Below are positions 18,308 through 27,205 of a stretch of DNA of 64,000 nt, in pieces. The stretch is from Carboxylicivirga mesophila. GTDB lineage: Bacteria; Bacteroidota; Bacteroidia; Bacteroidales; Marinilabiliaceae. Under the pieces are notes generated by a model, which saw only the letters and a program-made list of their open reading frames with translations, was not told where the DNA came from and did not search any database. The DNA lies in contig NZ_JAGUCN010000024.1 in the NCBI RefSeq assembly GCF_018271975.1, positions 1 to 64,000 on the forward strand, read 5' to 3'. Position 1 is the first letter of the stretch. Each line of letters opens with the position of its first letter. The translations under genes and the position numbers were made by a program.

Positions 18308-19369
18308 ATGATTCACAAGGAAAGAGTCCTGAAGGCACTAGACCGCGAACCAGTGGATAGAGTGCCGTTTTTTTATTGGGACGTCCCCGAATTTGGTGTG
18401 AAGTTGATGGAACACCTGGGGTTTCAGAATCGTGATCAGCTATTGGAGTATCTGGATGTTGACTTTCGTTGGGTTGAGCCAGATTATGTAGGTAAAAAAC
18501 TTGTTGAGGGTGATGGTCTGTCAAAGACCGATATATGGGGTGTTGGTTATTCAAAAGTAAAATACGGTGACTTTGAGTTTTGGGAAGCCACGGATTTTCC
18601 TTTAGAAGGACAAACAGACCCGCTTGCGTTGGAGGATGTTGACTGGCCTACCACCGGTTTGTTTGATTTTGATTCGTTACCTGAGAAGATTAATAAGTAC
18701 AAAGACTACGCCATTATGACTGCGCCCGGGTATTCATCACCCGGATTATTTCGCATCATACAACGATTACTTGGTAGAGATAGCTTTTTGGATGTTATCA
18801 TGTATCATCCTAAGTTTTTTGCCGCATTGGTCGAAAAAGTCAATACCTTCTACCTCGATTTTATTAAAGAGTTTTTTGAGAAAGCCGGTGGAGGCATCGA
18901 CTTTATTAGGATTGCCGATGACTTTGGTTCACAGGCTGGATTATCTATTAGTCAGGATATCTGGGAGCAATATTGTAAGCCAGCTATCGAAGCCTTTGTA
19001 AAGGTACCCAAGGAGCATGGTGCCAGGTTTTATATGCACTCATGTGGCGGTGTGCGAAAACTACTGCCTGAGTTTATAAGCATTGGTGCCGATGTACTGG
19101 ATCCTATTCAAACAAGGGCAAATGGTATGCAACCGGATGGTCTAAAAGCCGACTTTGGCAATTATATTACTTTTTGTGGTGCACTGGATGAAGAGTTGTT
19201 GCTGAGGCAAGGGACCCCGGAACAAGTAAAAGAAGGGGTGAAGCAGTTGCTTGATACCATGGCACCAGGTGGTGGTTTCATTCTTGGACCATCGCATAAA
19301 TTAAAGGTGGAAACACCTGTTGAAAATGTTCTTGCTATGTACGAAGCCGCTAAAGAGTGGAAATATTAA
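18308..19369 (+). CDS. Uroporphyrinogen decarboxylase-family protein (methyltransferase-like)
   Basis: 353-residue TIM-barrel protein of the UroD/MtaA/CmuA superfamily. Recognisable parts are the start HKERVLKALDREPVDRVPF, a central RIADDFGSQAGLSIS segment, MHSCGGVRKLLPEFI, where His/Cys in other methyltransferase members bind zinc, and a terminal GGFILGPSHKL. This divergent branch usually demethylates small methyl donors onto corrinoid proteins or has unknown roles, and is distinct from haem-pathway HemE. No corrinoid protein is adjacent. The real substrate is unknown; a link to the cobalamin genes of this window is only suggestive. A strong terminator follows. Confidence 0.8.
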   Translation: MIHKERVLKALDREPVDRVPFFYWDVPEFGVKLMEHLGFQNRDQLLEYLDVDFRWVEPDYVGKKLVEGDGLSKTDIWGVGYSKVKYGDFEFWEATDFPLEGQTDPLALEDVDWPTTGLFDFDSLPEKINKYKDYAIMTAPGYSSPGLFRIIQRLLGRDSFLDVIMYHPKFFAALVEKVNTFYLDFIKEFFEKAGGGIDFIRIADDFGSQAGLSISQDIWEQYCKPAIEAFVKVPKEHGARFYMHSCGGVRKLLPEFISIGADVLDPIQTRANGMQPDGLKADFGNYITFCGALDEELLLRQGTPEQVKEGVKQLLDTMAPGGGFILGPSHKLKVETPVENVLAMYEAAKEWKY

Positions 19370-19390
19370 AGTAAAAATTATCGCAATTCT

Positions 19391-19431
19391 ATAAGCCTTG
19401 ATTCTTGAGTGGAAGAATCAAGGCTTTTTTA
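19391..19431 (+). terminator. Strong intrinsic terminator after the UroD-family gene
   Basis: Perfect 14-bp stem (19393-19406 with 19413-19426), 6-nt loop, then a T-run. Confidence 0.93.
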
Positions 19432-19605
19432 ATGCTTTCCGGTTTTTTCATGTTGTGAATAGAATGCCTATCTTTGCGGCCGCTAATTCAATATCCTTTT
19501 ATGTTTGCTTTTTAGCAATTAATCCCCTTGAAGATAAGTTTGGTATTTATGCGCTAGTTAGAGTAGTGCAGTAATGGTTTTGTGTAATTTTTAAAATAAC
19601 TATAC

Positions 19606-21141
19606 ATGGTTTTTATTGAAAAACTACGACAAGGTTCTAACCTGAAAAATGAGATTTTGTCTGGATTAACAGTTGCTTTGGCGCTTGTACCTGAAGCTGT
19701 TGCCTTTTCATTAATGGCGAAGGTAAGTCCGCTTATAGGACTTTATTCGGCTTTTATTATTGGTTTAATTACCGCAGTGTTTGGTGGAAGACCTGGTATG
19801 ATATCAGGTGCAACGGGCGCCATAGCTGTAGTCATCGTTAGTTTGGTGGTGAGGCATGGAGTTGAATACCTGTTTGCCGCCGTTGTACTTATGGGGATCA
19901 TCCAGATTCTGGTGGGCGTGTTAAAGCTTGGTAAATTTATTCGTTTGGTCCCTCATCCGGTTATGTTTGGATTTGTGAATGGATTGGCCATTGTAATTTT
20001 CATGGCTCAGCTAGACCAGTTTAAGGTACCCAACCTGGCTGGCGATCTGGAGTGGATGAGTGGAGCAGCTTTGTGGATGATGCTAGGTTTTGTTGGACTT
20101 ACCATGCTAATTATTCATTTTTTGCCAAAAATTACAAAAGCTGTACCTGCTGCTTTAACTGCTATTGTCGTTGTATCAGCCCTGATTCTGACATTAGGCG
20201 TTGAAACAAAAACGGTAGGCGATATTGCTTCAATCTCGGGAGGATTGCCAAAGTTTCATTTACCAATGATTCCTTTTACATTGGATAATATTCTCATTAT
20301 TTTACCATACTCACTTGTAATGGCAGCCGTGGGTCTCATTGAAAGTTTGTTGACCTTATCGGTTATTGATGAGATGACCGAAACAAGGGGCAGGGGTAAT
20401 AAAGAGTGTATTGCTCAGGGGTCAGCTAACCTGGTATGTGGCTTTTTCAGTGGTATGGGTGGTTGTGCCATGATTGGACAAAGCATTATCAATGTGAGTT
20501 CGGGTGGCCGTAAACGACTATCAGGTATTGCAGCTGCAGTTGGTTTGTTACTTATCGTTCTGTTTGGGTCATCATTGATTGAAAAGGTGCCGATGGCTGC
20601 GCTTGTAGGCTTAATGTTTATGGTAGCGATTGGGACGTTTGAATGGGCCAGTTTAAAGATTTTTAAGAAGGTGCCGGCTATTGATGTGATTGTAATGATT
20701 GTGGTGGCCGGTGTTACCGTATTCTTCCATAATTTGGCAGTGGCTGTCTTTATTGGGGTGATTATTTCTGCACTGTCTTATGCCTGGGAAAACGCCAAAC
20801 GTATCAGGGCACGTAAATATGTTGATGATGAAGGTATCAAACACTACGAGATATATGGACCTCTTTTCTTTGGTTCAGTTACTGCCTTTCAGGAAAAATT
20901 TGATGTAATGAATGACCCGGATGAAGTGATTATTGATTTTGCAGAATCGCGAGTAGCTGACCATTCAGCTATTGAAGCTTTAAATAAAGTAACTGAGCGC
21001 TATGCCAAGCAAGGTAAAAAGGTGCATTTACGCCATTTAAGTGCCGATTGTCGACGTCTGCTCGATAATGCTTCAGCTATCATTGATATTAACTTCTACG
21101 AAGATCCAAAATACAAAGTAGCGGTTAACGAGCTGGGTTAA
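19606..21141 (+). CDS. SulP-family inorganic anion transporter with STAS domain
   Basis: 511-residue inner-membrane protein of the SLC26/SulP family (sulfate, bicarbonate or other anion uptake). The start GLTVALALVPEAVAFSLMA is the conserved first helix region, and about 10-12 hydrophobic helices extend to about residue 405. The cytoplasmic C-terminal STAS domain (about 415-505, with IYGPLFFGSV and DFAESRVADHSAIEAL) closes the protein. Substrate is not determinable; absence of a carbonic anhydrase or sulfate-assimilation genes nearby leaves bicarbonate and sulfate both open. A possible -7 element TATCTTTG at 19469-19476 lies about 130 nt upstream. Confidence 0.88.
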   Translation: MVFIEKLRQGSNLKNEILSGLTVALALVPEAVAFSLMAKVSPLIGLYSAFIIGLITAVFGGRPGMISGATGAIAVVIVSLVVRHGVEYLFAAVVLMGIIQILVGVLKLGKFIRLVPHPVMFGFVNGLAIVIFMAQLDQFKVPNLAGDLEWMSGAALWMMLGFVGLTMLIIHFLPKITKAVPAALTAIVVVSALILTLGVETKTVGDIASISGGLPKFHLPMIPFTLDNILIILPYSLVMAAVGLIESLLTLSVIDEMTETRGRGNKECIAQGSANLVCGFFSGMGGCAMIGQSIINVSSGGRKRLSGIAAAVGLLLIVLFGSSLIEKVPMAALVGLMFMVAIGTFEWASLKIFKKVPAIDVIVMIVVAGVTVFFHNLAVAVFIGVIISALSYAWENAKRIRARKYVDDEGIKHYEIYGPLFFGSVTAFQEKFDVMNDPDEVIIDFAESRVADHSAIEALNKVTERYAKQGKKVHLRHLSADCRRLLDNASAIIDINFYEDPKYKVAVNELG

Positions 21142-21160
21142 TTAGCTACATGGTATATGA

Positions 21161-21200
21161 AAATTGCCGGTGAAATAACACTTCACCGGCAATTTTTTTG
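21161..21200 (+). terminator. Intrinsic terminator after the SulP gene
   Basis: Perfect 14-bp stem (21161-21174 with 21182-21195), 7-nt loop, followed by a T-run. Confidence 0.93.
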
Positions 21201-21330
21201 TCTACAATATTCAGATATTATGCCTTGGTTTTCTAGCACAGTCCATAGTTGTTGGAGATAGTCAATTCACTTATATGAGATTGACAAAGCTATACATAAA
21301 GCTTTTTGATGAACTGGCAATGAAGGTGGC

Positions 21331-22125
21331 TTACCAACTGCCACCGGCACCTCCGCCCCCAAAGCTTCCACCTCCGAAGCCGCCAAAACCGCCTCCGCCA
21401 AAGCTTCCACCTCCGCTTGAGAAGTTACCAAAACTGCCACTATGTGATCGGTTACTGCTGCTTCCCATCATTGACATAAGGAGCCAGAAGGGCAGGCTTG
21501 AGCCCCCCAGTGAATTACGTCTTCTTCCTCCAGCCGCTTTCATTATGAATGAAACAATGATAAAGAAGAAGATGATACCTATGAAGCCAATACCACCGCC
21601 ATTGCCTGTCTGATCCAGGTAATCATCAGCGGTGTATTCGCCCCTTGTTAGTGCCATCAGGCGGTTGGTTGCTGCTGCAATGCCCGAGTAGTAATCGTTC
21701 TGTTTAAAGTAAGGAATCATCTCGTGATCGATTATGCGATTGGCTACAGCATCGGGTACGGCTCCTTCCAGTCCATAACCTGTGGCAATAAAAGCTTCTC
21801 CACGTGAGTTGCCAATACGAGGCTTAATAACAACCACTATACCGTTGTTCTTTCCTTTTTGGCCTATACCCCACTTTTCACCTACTTTAAAGGCAAAATC
21901 CTCGCGCGAAGTGCCTCCAAAATCGTTAACCAGTAATATGGTAATCTGGGTGCTTGTTTCGCGTGCGAAATTGGCCAGGTGATTTTCAATTTGTTGTTCT
22001 TGCTGAGCAGATAACAGACTGGCATAGTCATTTAGCAATCGTGGAGGATTAGGGCGTTCAGGTATATCCTGCGCATTAGCCATTATCGACCATAGTGCTA
22101 TAAGAATTAAAATATATTTATTCAT
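21331..22125 (-). CDS. TPM-domain protein with Gly-rich tail (YgcG-like)
   Basis: 264 residues: signal peptide (to about residue 18, ANA-QD), a TPM_phosphatase/MOLO-1 domain (about 30-155, with LLNDYASLLS and the acidic TQITILLVNDFGG strand), one membrane helix (about 178-195, IGFIGIIFFFIIVSFIM), then a 40-residue Gly/Ser/Phe-rich tail of GGG-F repeats. In other bacteria this family is an envelope protein often paired with LemA; proposed phosphatase activity is unproven. It is last in a three-gene run LemA-TPM-TPM, with gaps of 11 and 14 bp. Confidence 0.85.
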   Translation of the reverse strand: MNKYILILIALWSIMANAQDIPERPNPPRLLNDYASLLSAQQEQQIENHLANFARETSTQITILLVNDFGGTSREDFAFKVGEKWGIGQKGKNNGIVVVIKPRIGNSRGEAFIATGYGLEGAVPDAVANRIIDHEMIPYFKQNDYYSGIAAATNRLMALTRGEYTADDYLDQTGNGGGIGFIGIIFFFIIVSFIMKAAGGRRRNSLGGSSLPFWLLMSMMGSSSNRSHSGSFGNFSSGGGSFGGGGFGGFGGGSFGGGGAGGSW

Positions 22126-22139
22126 CGTCTTTTGTTTAA

Positions 22140-22574
22140 TTAACTGCCAAATGAAATGTCGTCAGATAACTCATTGACATCATCTGATTGATAGGGGAAG
22201 TGGACTTTTAGTTGTTTTCCACTTTCAATAATGCCATTGGCCAGGCCTTTGGCAAATTCACCTTCTTTGAAATCGGCAATCATCTGGTCTTTAATCGAGT
22301 TCCAGAAATCATCTGGTACTTTTTGGTTGATACCAGCATCGCCCAGTACGGCAAACTTATGGTCCTCATGCGCCAGGTAAAACAATACCCCATTGCGTTG
22401 TTCTGTTTTGTGCATCTGAAGTTTTTCGAACCAGTAAGCAGCACGGTCAAGCACATCTTCGGGGCATGTTTTATCCAGATGAACCCGTATTTCACCCGAT
22501 GTATCAAGTTCTGCAGCTTTGATAGCATCAACAATCTGCTGACGCTCAGCGTCACTAAAAAAATCTTTAGCCAT
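22140..22574 (-). CDS. Small TPM-domain protein
   Basis: 144 residues consisting almost wholly of a TPM domain without signal peptide or membrane helix, hence probably cytoplasmic: FFSDAERQQIVDAI start, SGEIRVHLDK strand, NGVLFYLAHEDHKFAVLGD core. It sits between lemA and the exported TPM protein, so the three products likely work together. The precise function is unknown in the family. Confidence 0.83.
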   Translation of the reverse strand: MAKDFFSDAERQQIVDAIKAAELDTSGEIRVHLDKTCPEDVLDRAAYWFEKLQMHKTEQRNGVLFYLAHEDHKFAVLGDAGINQKVPDDFWNSIKDQMIADFKEGEFAKGLANGIIESGKQLKVHFPYQSDDVNELSDDISFGS

Positions 22575-22585
22575 ACTTTGGTTGA

Positions 22586-23164
22586 TTAAAATTCTACTTT
22601 AGGTGCTTTTTCAGATCCTGCTTCGGCTTTGAAGTATGGTTTCTTTTCAAAATCAAACCAGCTGGCATAAATGACGCGAGGAAACTTTTTAATGTAAGCA
22701 TTATAATCCCTTGTGGCATCATTGAATTTTTTGCGTTCTACAGCAATGCGATTTTCGGTGCCTTCCAGTTGGGCTTGCAGATCCATGAAGTTTTGATTGG
22801 CCTTTAAGTCCGGATAACGTTCCATCACCACCATTAATTTAGAAAGAGCTGAAGTAAGACCATCCTGGGCTTGCTGGAATTGAGCCAGAGTCGCCTCATT
22901 CAGGTTATCAGCATTAATATTAACACTAGTGGCTTTTGAACGGGCCTCAATCACACCTGTTAGTGTTTCCTGCTCATGTGCGGCATAGCCTTTTACAGTG
23001 TTTACGAGGTTAGGGATTAGATCAGCCCGACGCTGGTATACGTTTTCGACCTGTGCCCAGCTGGCATCAACCATTTCGCTTTTTTCAACCATGGTGTTAT
23101 AGCCGCAACTGGTAAAGAATGGAATTGCAAAGGCAATCAGTAGTAGGTGTTTTAGAGTTTTCAT
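22586..23164 (-). CDS. lemA: LemA-family lipoprotein
   Basis: 192 residues with a short N-terminal hydrophobic segment ending in FFTSC (lipobox, Cys20), then the helical LemA domain: VDASWAQVENVYQRRADLIPNLV, the family's most conserved stretch, and KFNDATRDYNAYIKKFP near the end. LemA proteins are envelope-anchored with the coiled part exposed; the biochemical role is unresolved. It is the first gene of the LemA-TPM-TPM cluster, an arrangement conserved in many phyla. Confidence 0.9.
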   Translation of the reverse strand: MKTLKHLLLIAFAIPFFTSCGYNTMVEKSEMVDASWAQVENVYQRRADLIPNLVNTVKGYAAHEQETLTGVIEARSKATSVNINADNLNEATLAQFQQAQDGLTSALSKLMVVMERYPDLKANQNFMDLQAQLEGTENRIAVERKKFNDATRDYNAYIKKFPRVIYASWFDFEKKPYFKAEAGSEKAPKVEF

Positions 23165-23225
23165 ATGTACTAGTTGAATGTTTATTTGTTTAACAGTTGA
23201 TAAGTTGAAGAGTTTATGTTGTGAG

Positions 23226-23837
23226 CTATTTCACTAAAAAGTCAAACATCAGCTCATCTTCTATGTAGCCCTTCAATCTGTCGTTAATGGCTACAGGACC
23301 AACGCCCGCCGGAGTGCCAGTGTAAATTAAGTCGCCAATTTTCAGAGTAAAAAACTGTGATACATGAGAAATTATCTGGTCAATAGGGAATATCATATGC
23401 CCTGTATTGCCCATTTGGACAGTCTCATTGTTTTTTTCAAGATGGAAGTTGATGTTTTGGATATCATCAAATCTTTCTTTGCTGATGAATGCAGATAATA
23501 CAGCCGAGCCATCAAAAGCTTTAGCTTTTTCCCATGGCAAGCCTTTACTTTTTAGTACAGCCTGCAAATCACGGGCTGTAAAATCAATTCCCAGGGCTAC
23601 TTCATCGTAATAGCGATGTGCAAACTGGGGCGCAATGTTTTTTCCTATGCGGTTGATTTTTACCACCAGTTCTACCTCGTGGTGGAAATCACTGGCAAAA
23701 TCAGGAATGAAAAATGGCTTGTTTTTCAAAAGTAAAGCAGAATCGGGTTTAGCAAAAATAACTGGTTCCGATGGTACCTGGTTATTAAGTTCCTCAATGT
23801 GCTTTACGTAATTGCGGCCAATGCATAAAATCTTCAT
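23226..23837 (-). CDS. Fumarylacetoacetate hydrolase (FAH)-family protein
   Basis: 203-residue single-domain FAH fold, metal-dependent (Mg/Mn), acting on C-C bonds of acylpyruvate-like compounds or as an oxaloacetate tautomerase/decarboxylase. Motifs visible: NYVKHIEELN, FAKPDSALL, HHEVELVV (metal Glu pair), LGIDFTARDLQ and GDLIYTGTPAGVGP. The short length fits the YcgM/FAHD1 branch rather than catabolic tyrosine FAH. It lies 6 bp downstream of the exonuclease gene, probably co-transcribed, with no obvious pathway link. Confidence 0.87.
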   Translation of the reverse strand: MKILCIGRNYVKHIEELNNQVPSEPVIFAKPDSALLLKNKPFFIPDFASDFHHEVELVVKINRIGKNIAPQFAHRYYDEVALGIDFTARDLQAVLKSKGLPWEKAKAFDGSAVLSAFISKERFDDIQNINFHLEKNNETVQMGNTGHMIFPIDQIISHVSQFFTLKIGDLIYTGTPAGVGPVAINDRLKGYIEDELMFDFLVK

Positions 23838-23843
23838 AGCTGT

Positions 23844-24611
23844 TTATTTATTAAAACTGCGAAGTTTAATGTTTGTCAATACTTTTTTGGTGAACAATGG
23901 AAAGTCGCCATTCATCATCCAGCCATAATAGGATGGGTCTTTCTTAAGGACTTCTTCAACGCTTTTCCCCTTGTATTTTCCGAAGTTAAATACTTCAAGG
24001 CCCTTGTCGTTAAAAATAATTCGGCCAATAAAATCGGCATTGCGATTAAAAGAAGAAAAGTCATTCAGGAATTCAATATTGTTCTCCAACTCTTCGTAGC
24101 GATCTAATTGAGCTTTTAATACTTCGTAAGTTGCTTTAGTGTCGGCTTCGGCTGAGTGGGCGTTGTTTAAATCTTTATCGCAATAGAATTTGTAAGCCGC
24201 GGATAAAGTACGCTTCTCCATTTTGTGGAAGATGGTTTGCACATCCACAAACTTGCGTTTCTTCATGTCAAAATCCACATCGGCGCGGATAAATTCTTCA
24301 GCAAGCAATGGTACATCAAATTTATTGGAGTTGAAGCCTGCAATATCGCAGCCTTCTATAATTTTTGCCAACGTTTTGCCCAGTTCCTTAAAGGTGGGGG
24401 CGTCTTTTACATCTTCATCATAAATGCCATGGATTTCTGAAGTAACCTGGGGGATTGGTATTTCGGGATTGACTTTATAGCAGTAGGATTCTTCTGAACC
24501 GTCTACATTCACTTTCAGAATAGCTATTTCTACAATTCGATCATTAGCAATGTTTATGCCCGTTGTTTCAAGGTCAAAAAATACAATAGGATTTTTAAGA
24601 TGAAGCTTCAT
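23844..24611 (-). CDS. DnaQ-like 3'-5' exonuclease (Pol III epsilon family)
   Basis: 255 residues with a DEDDh exonuclease domain: FFDLETTGI (ExoI Asp-Glu), GFNSNKFDVPLL (ExoII Asp) and AHSAEADTKATYEVL (ExoIII His/Asp). A C-terminal extension (about 205-255) contains NFGKYKGKSVEEVL, a small domain often appended to such exonucleases in Bacteroidota. It may proofread or trim DNA/RNA; whether it is the replicative epsilon subunit cannot be told. A TATTTTTG -7-like box lies on the minus strand at 24643-24650, about 30 nt before the start. Confidence 0.85.
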   Translation of the reverse strand: MKLHLKNPIVFFDLETTGINIANDRIVEIAILKVNVDGSEESYCYKVNPEIPIPQVTSEIHGIYDEDVKDAPTFKELGKTLAKIIEGCDIAGFNSNKFDVPLLAEEFIRADVDFDMKKRKFVDVQTIFHKMEKRTLSAAYKFYCDKDLNNAHSAEADTKATYEVLKAQLDRYEELENNIEFLNDFSSFNRNADFIGRIIFNDKGLEVFNFGKYKGKSVEEVLKKDPSYYGWMMNGDFPLFTKKVLTNIKLRSFNK

Positions 24612-24672
24612 GCTTTATTTTGTTTTTATGTGTGTTCATTAGCAAAAATAGGCAAAACGTCTGTTTTAATGC

Positions 24673-26226
24673 TTATTTGACAGTAATATCTGCCGGTTTC
24701 GGAACTACGATCAATTGAAGGCGGTCTGCCACTGACACATAGCGATTATCAGGTATAATGAGTAAATATTCCAGAGGAGTAATTTGTTCGTGTGTCACAT
24801 GTATTTTGTAGGTGCCGGCTGTCAATGCTAATACAAAGTCAGCTGAATCTTTGGTTGGTTTATAGGAGCCAATTAAATTATCCAATGTATCCGTAACACT
24901 TATGTTAGGGCTGAAATCAGGTATCTGCACCTTTCTATCTTTTCGAATACGAATATTGGCTTTTATAACAGCGGTATATGGTAAGGTTTGGTTAAATACT
25001 ACCTTGTATATATCATATTTGCCTGCGCCTTCGGGTCTGATGGCAGATACATAAGCAAACCTTTCATCTTCGACCCACGAAATATTGTAGTTGTGATAGG
25101 TGTCGTTAATGGGGTAGCCCATATTGATTGGAGTTCCCCACTCGCGTTTATTAGAATCCCAGTCAGCATAAAACAAATCATAACCACCCATCGAACGCAG
25201 GTTGTCGGAAGAGAAGTAAATGCGTTGCCCGTTATGTGCCAAAACCGGAAAGTTCTCATTGTGTGTAGATGAATTAACCTGTCCCGGCAGTTCGCGGGCT
25301 TCACCCCATTCTCCAGTTGGTAATTTTATGGCATAATAAATATCTGTATTGCCTTGCTGATTTTCTGATGCAAATAGGATGGTATCTTTGCCTGCCGTCA
25401 TCCACATGCCATATTCCGATCCTTTGGCATCCAATGGCGGACCAAAATTTGCCAATGGCTCAAAGCGATGATTGCCAATGTAACTGGAATAGCCCATGGT
25501 TTCGTCACCTTCGCGGTTATGGAAAGCAAACAATTGTGAACCGTCGGGTGTAATACCTGCCACCATTTCGTCAAATATTGAGTTAAGCTGCGAACCAATG
25601 GTTTTGCCTTTTTCAAAGTTTAGTGCCTGCTTCTCAGCAACACAGATATTGTAATAATAGATGCCAGCATAGCTGTTATACCGCTTATCAGAAGAGTAAA
25701 AAAGTGATTGTTCATCTGCGCTTATATAAGGGCTGACTTCATTTCGGGTAGTATTTATTTCGTTGCCCAGGTTGATAAATTTTACATCCAGAGCATGAGA
25801 AATTAGGAGCTTAGCGTTATTGATGTTACTCTTTAGAGTGGTAATTTGCTTCAATAGGTCGATAGTACTACCAGCAATAGGTTCTATTTCTTGCAAGATT
25901 GAATAGGCCTCATCAAACTTATGAGAATGGAACAAAACGAGTGCTTTATTGAATTTAGCTTCCAGGTTATTGGGCTTTAATTCAAGCAACCTTTCAATGT
26001 ATGGTAGTGCTTCATCTTTTAGGGTGTTATCTTTAATGTAGCAGCTGATAATCTTTTCGAGCAGCTCTATGTTATCCTTGTCCTTACGCCATAATCTGCC
26101 GTAATCTTTAAGTGCCTTTTCGTAGTTATAATATTTGTAGTAATTATCCGCTCGTTTTTTATAATTCTGAGCCTGGCATAAGCCGGTTAATGAAGCAATT
26201 AGTAAAGCTAATATGGTTGTTTTCAT
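24673..26226 (-). CDS. Exported TPR/PD40 beta-propeller protein
   Basis: 517 residues with a signal peptide (to about residue 19), a helical TPR-like region (about 20-140: YYKYYNYEKALKDYGRLW, LKPNNLEAKFNKALV), and a WD40-like PD40 propeller (about 150-420) with blades such as SLYFSSDKR, TILFASENQQGNTDIYYA and RIYFSSDNLRSMGGYDLFY. A beta-rich C-terminal region ends the protein. The same N-terminal order occurs in PorE of the type IX secretion system, but the OmpA peptidoglycan-binding domain is absent. It is probably a periplasmic scaffold. It transcribes divergently from the superoxide dismutase gene. Confidence 0.78.
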   Translation of the reverse strand: MKTTILALLIASLTGLCQAQNYKKRADNYYKYYNYEKALKDYGRLWRKDKDNIELLEKIISCYIKDNTLKDEALPYIERLLELKPNNLEAKFNKALVLFHSHKFDEAYSILQEIEPIAGSTIDLLKQITTLKSNINNAKLLISHALDVKFINLGNEINTTRNEVSPYISADEQSLFYSSDKRYNSYAGIYYYNICVAEKQALNFEKGKTIGSQLNSIFDEMVAGITPDGSQLFAFHNREGDETMGYSSYIGNHRFEPLANFGPPLDAKGSEYGMWMTAGKDTILFASENQQGNTDIYYAIKLPTGEWGEARELPGQVNSSTHNENFPVLAHNGQRIYFSSDNLRSMGGYDLFYADWDSNKREWGTPINMGYPINDTYHNYNISWVEDERFAYVSAIRPEGAGKYDIYKVVFNQTLPYTAVIKANIRIRKDRKVQIPDFSPNISVTDTLDNLIGSYKPTKDSADFVLALTAGTYKIHVTHEQITPLEYLLIIPDNRYVSVADRLQLIVVPKPADITVK

Positions 26227-26383
26227 TGGTGGATTCAGTTAATGATTTAAAGAAAGCAATTTTTAGCAGAATGCTCATGAATTTTTTGATGAATAGTTAA
26301 ATGTTACTCTCTAACTTTTATACAGGTTGCATGAACAATCACATATTGTACTTGTTAATTTGTTAAAATGAATGCCTATCATT

Positions 26384-27127
26384 ATGAAAAGAAGACAATT
26401 CATCAGTTTAATTGGTATGGGCACAGCCGCTGCCTGTACGCCCGGTGCTAAAAGCAGTACAAATTCAAATAATTCAGAGAACAAAATGAAAAGTGCACCT
26501 ATATCAGGGCATTTCTTTCCAGCCTTGCCTTATAGTTACGATGCACTGGAGCCGCATATAGATGCTACAACCATGGAGCTTCACTACGATAAGCACCATA
26601 GAGGGTATTATAAAAAATTCATGGCAGCTATTGATGGTACAGCCTTGGAAACAACAGCTATGCCAGCCATTTTTGCCGATGTAGCAAAACATGGTGAGGC
26701 AATACGCAATAATGGCGGAGGTTACTACAACCATATGTTATTCTGGGAAAACTTAAGTCCAGAAGGCGGTGAGCCATCGGCCAAATTATTAAGTCATATT
26801 GTAAAGGATTTTAAATCGTTTGATGCTTTTAAAGATGTTTTCTTTAAGGCTGCCAAAACACAATTTGGTAGTGGCTGGGCCTGGTTAGTCCTAGATGAAG
26901 AAAGAAACCTTAAGGTGGTAGCAACACCTAATCAGGATAATCCGTTAATGGATGTTTCCGATGTAAAAGGTATTCCGTTGTTGACGATAGATGTATGGGA
27001 ACATGCTTATTATCTTAATTACCAAAATAAACGCGGTGACTATATTAATGCATTTTGGAATGTGGTTAACTGGAAAGTGGTAAGTAAACGACTAGAAAAG
27101 GCTCTTAAAGGAGAATGGCTTGGATAG
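26384..27127 (+). CDS. Superoxide dismutase (Fe/Mn), Tat-type lipoprotein
   Basis: Dismutates superoxide to oxygen and peroxide. The ATG at 26384 gives MKRRQFISLIGMG, a twin-arginine motif followed by a hydrophobic stretch and AAAC, so the enzyme looks folded in the cytoplasm, exported by Tat and lipidated at Cys18. Metal ligands of the Fe/Mn family are present: HYDKHHRGYY, NHMLFWE, and DVWEHAYYLNY, plus GSGWAWLV. About 45 residues of leader and linker precede the catalytic domain, more than in cytosolic SODs. The in-frame ATG at 26372 is less likely because it weakens the signal. Single gene ending in a terminator. Confidence 0.9.
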   Translation: MKRRQFISLIGMGTAAACTPGAKSSTNSNNSENKMKSAPISGHFFPALPYSYDALEPHIDATTMELHYDKHHRGYYKKFMAAIDGTALETTAMPAIFADVAKHGEAIRNNGGGYYNHMLFWENLSPEGGEPSAKLLSHIVKDFKSFDAFKDVFFKAAKTQFGSGWAWLVLDEERNLKVVATPNQDNPLMDVSDVKGIPLLTIDVWEHAYYLNYQNKRGDYINAFWNVVNWKVVSKRLEKALKGEWLG

Positions 27128-27147
27128 GTTGTTTTTCGATATTTTTT

Positions 27148-27183
27148 AACAAGCCCTTTTTCTTTGAAAAGGGCTTTTGTTAT
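27148..27183 (+). terminator. Intrinsic terminator after the superoxide dismutase gene
   Basis: Perfect 10-bp stem (27151-27160 with 27167-27176), 6-nt loop. The T-run is interrupted by one G, and the hairpin lies just upstream of the next gene. Confidence 0.82.
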
Positions 27184-27205
27184 TTTTAGGGTTCAATTTC
27201 CACAA

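Noticed and set aside
21275-21613. 112-codon Pro-rich frame
   Set aside because: Antisense of the Gly-rich tail of the TPM protein; proline codons mirror glycine codons.
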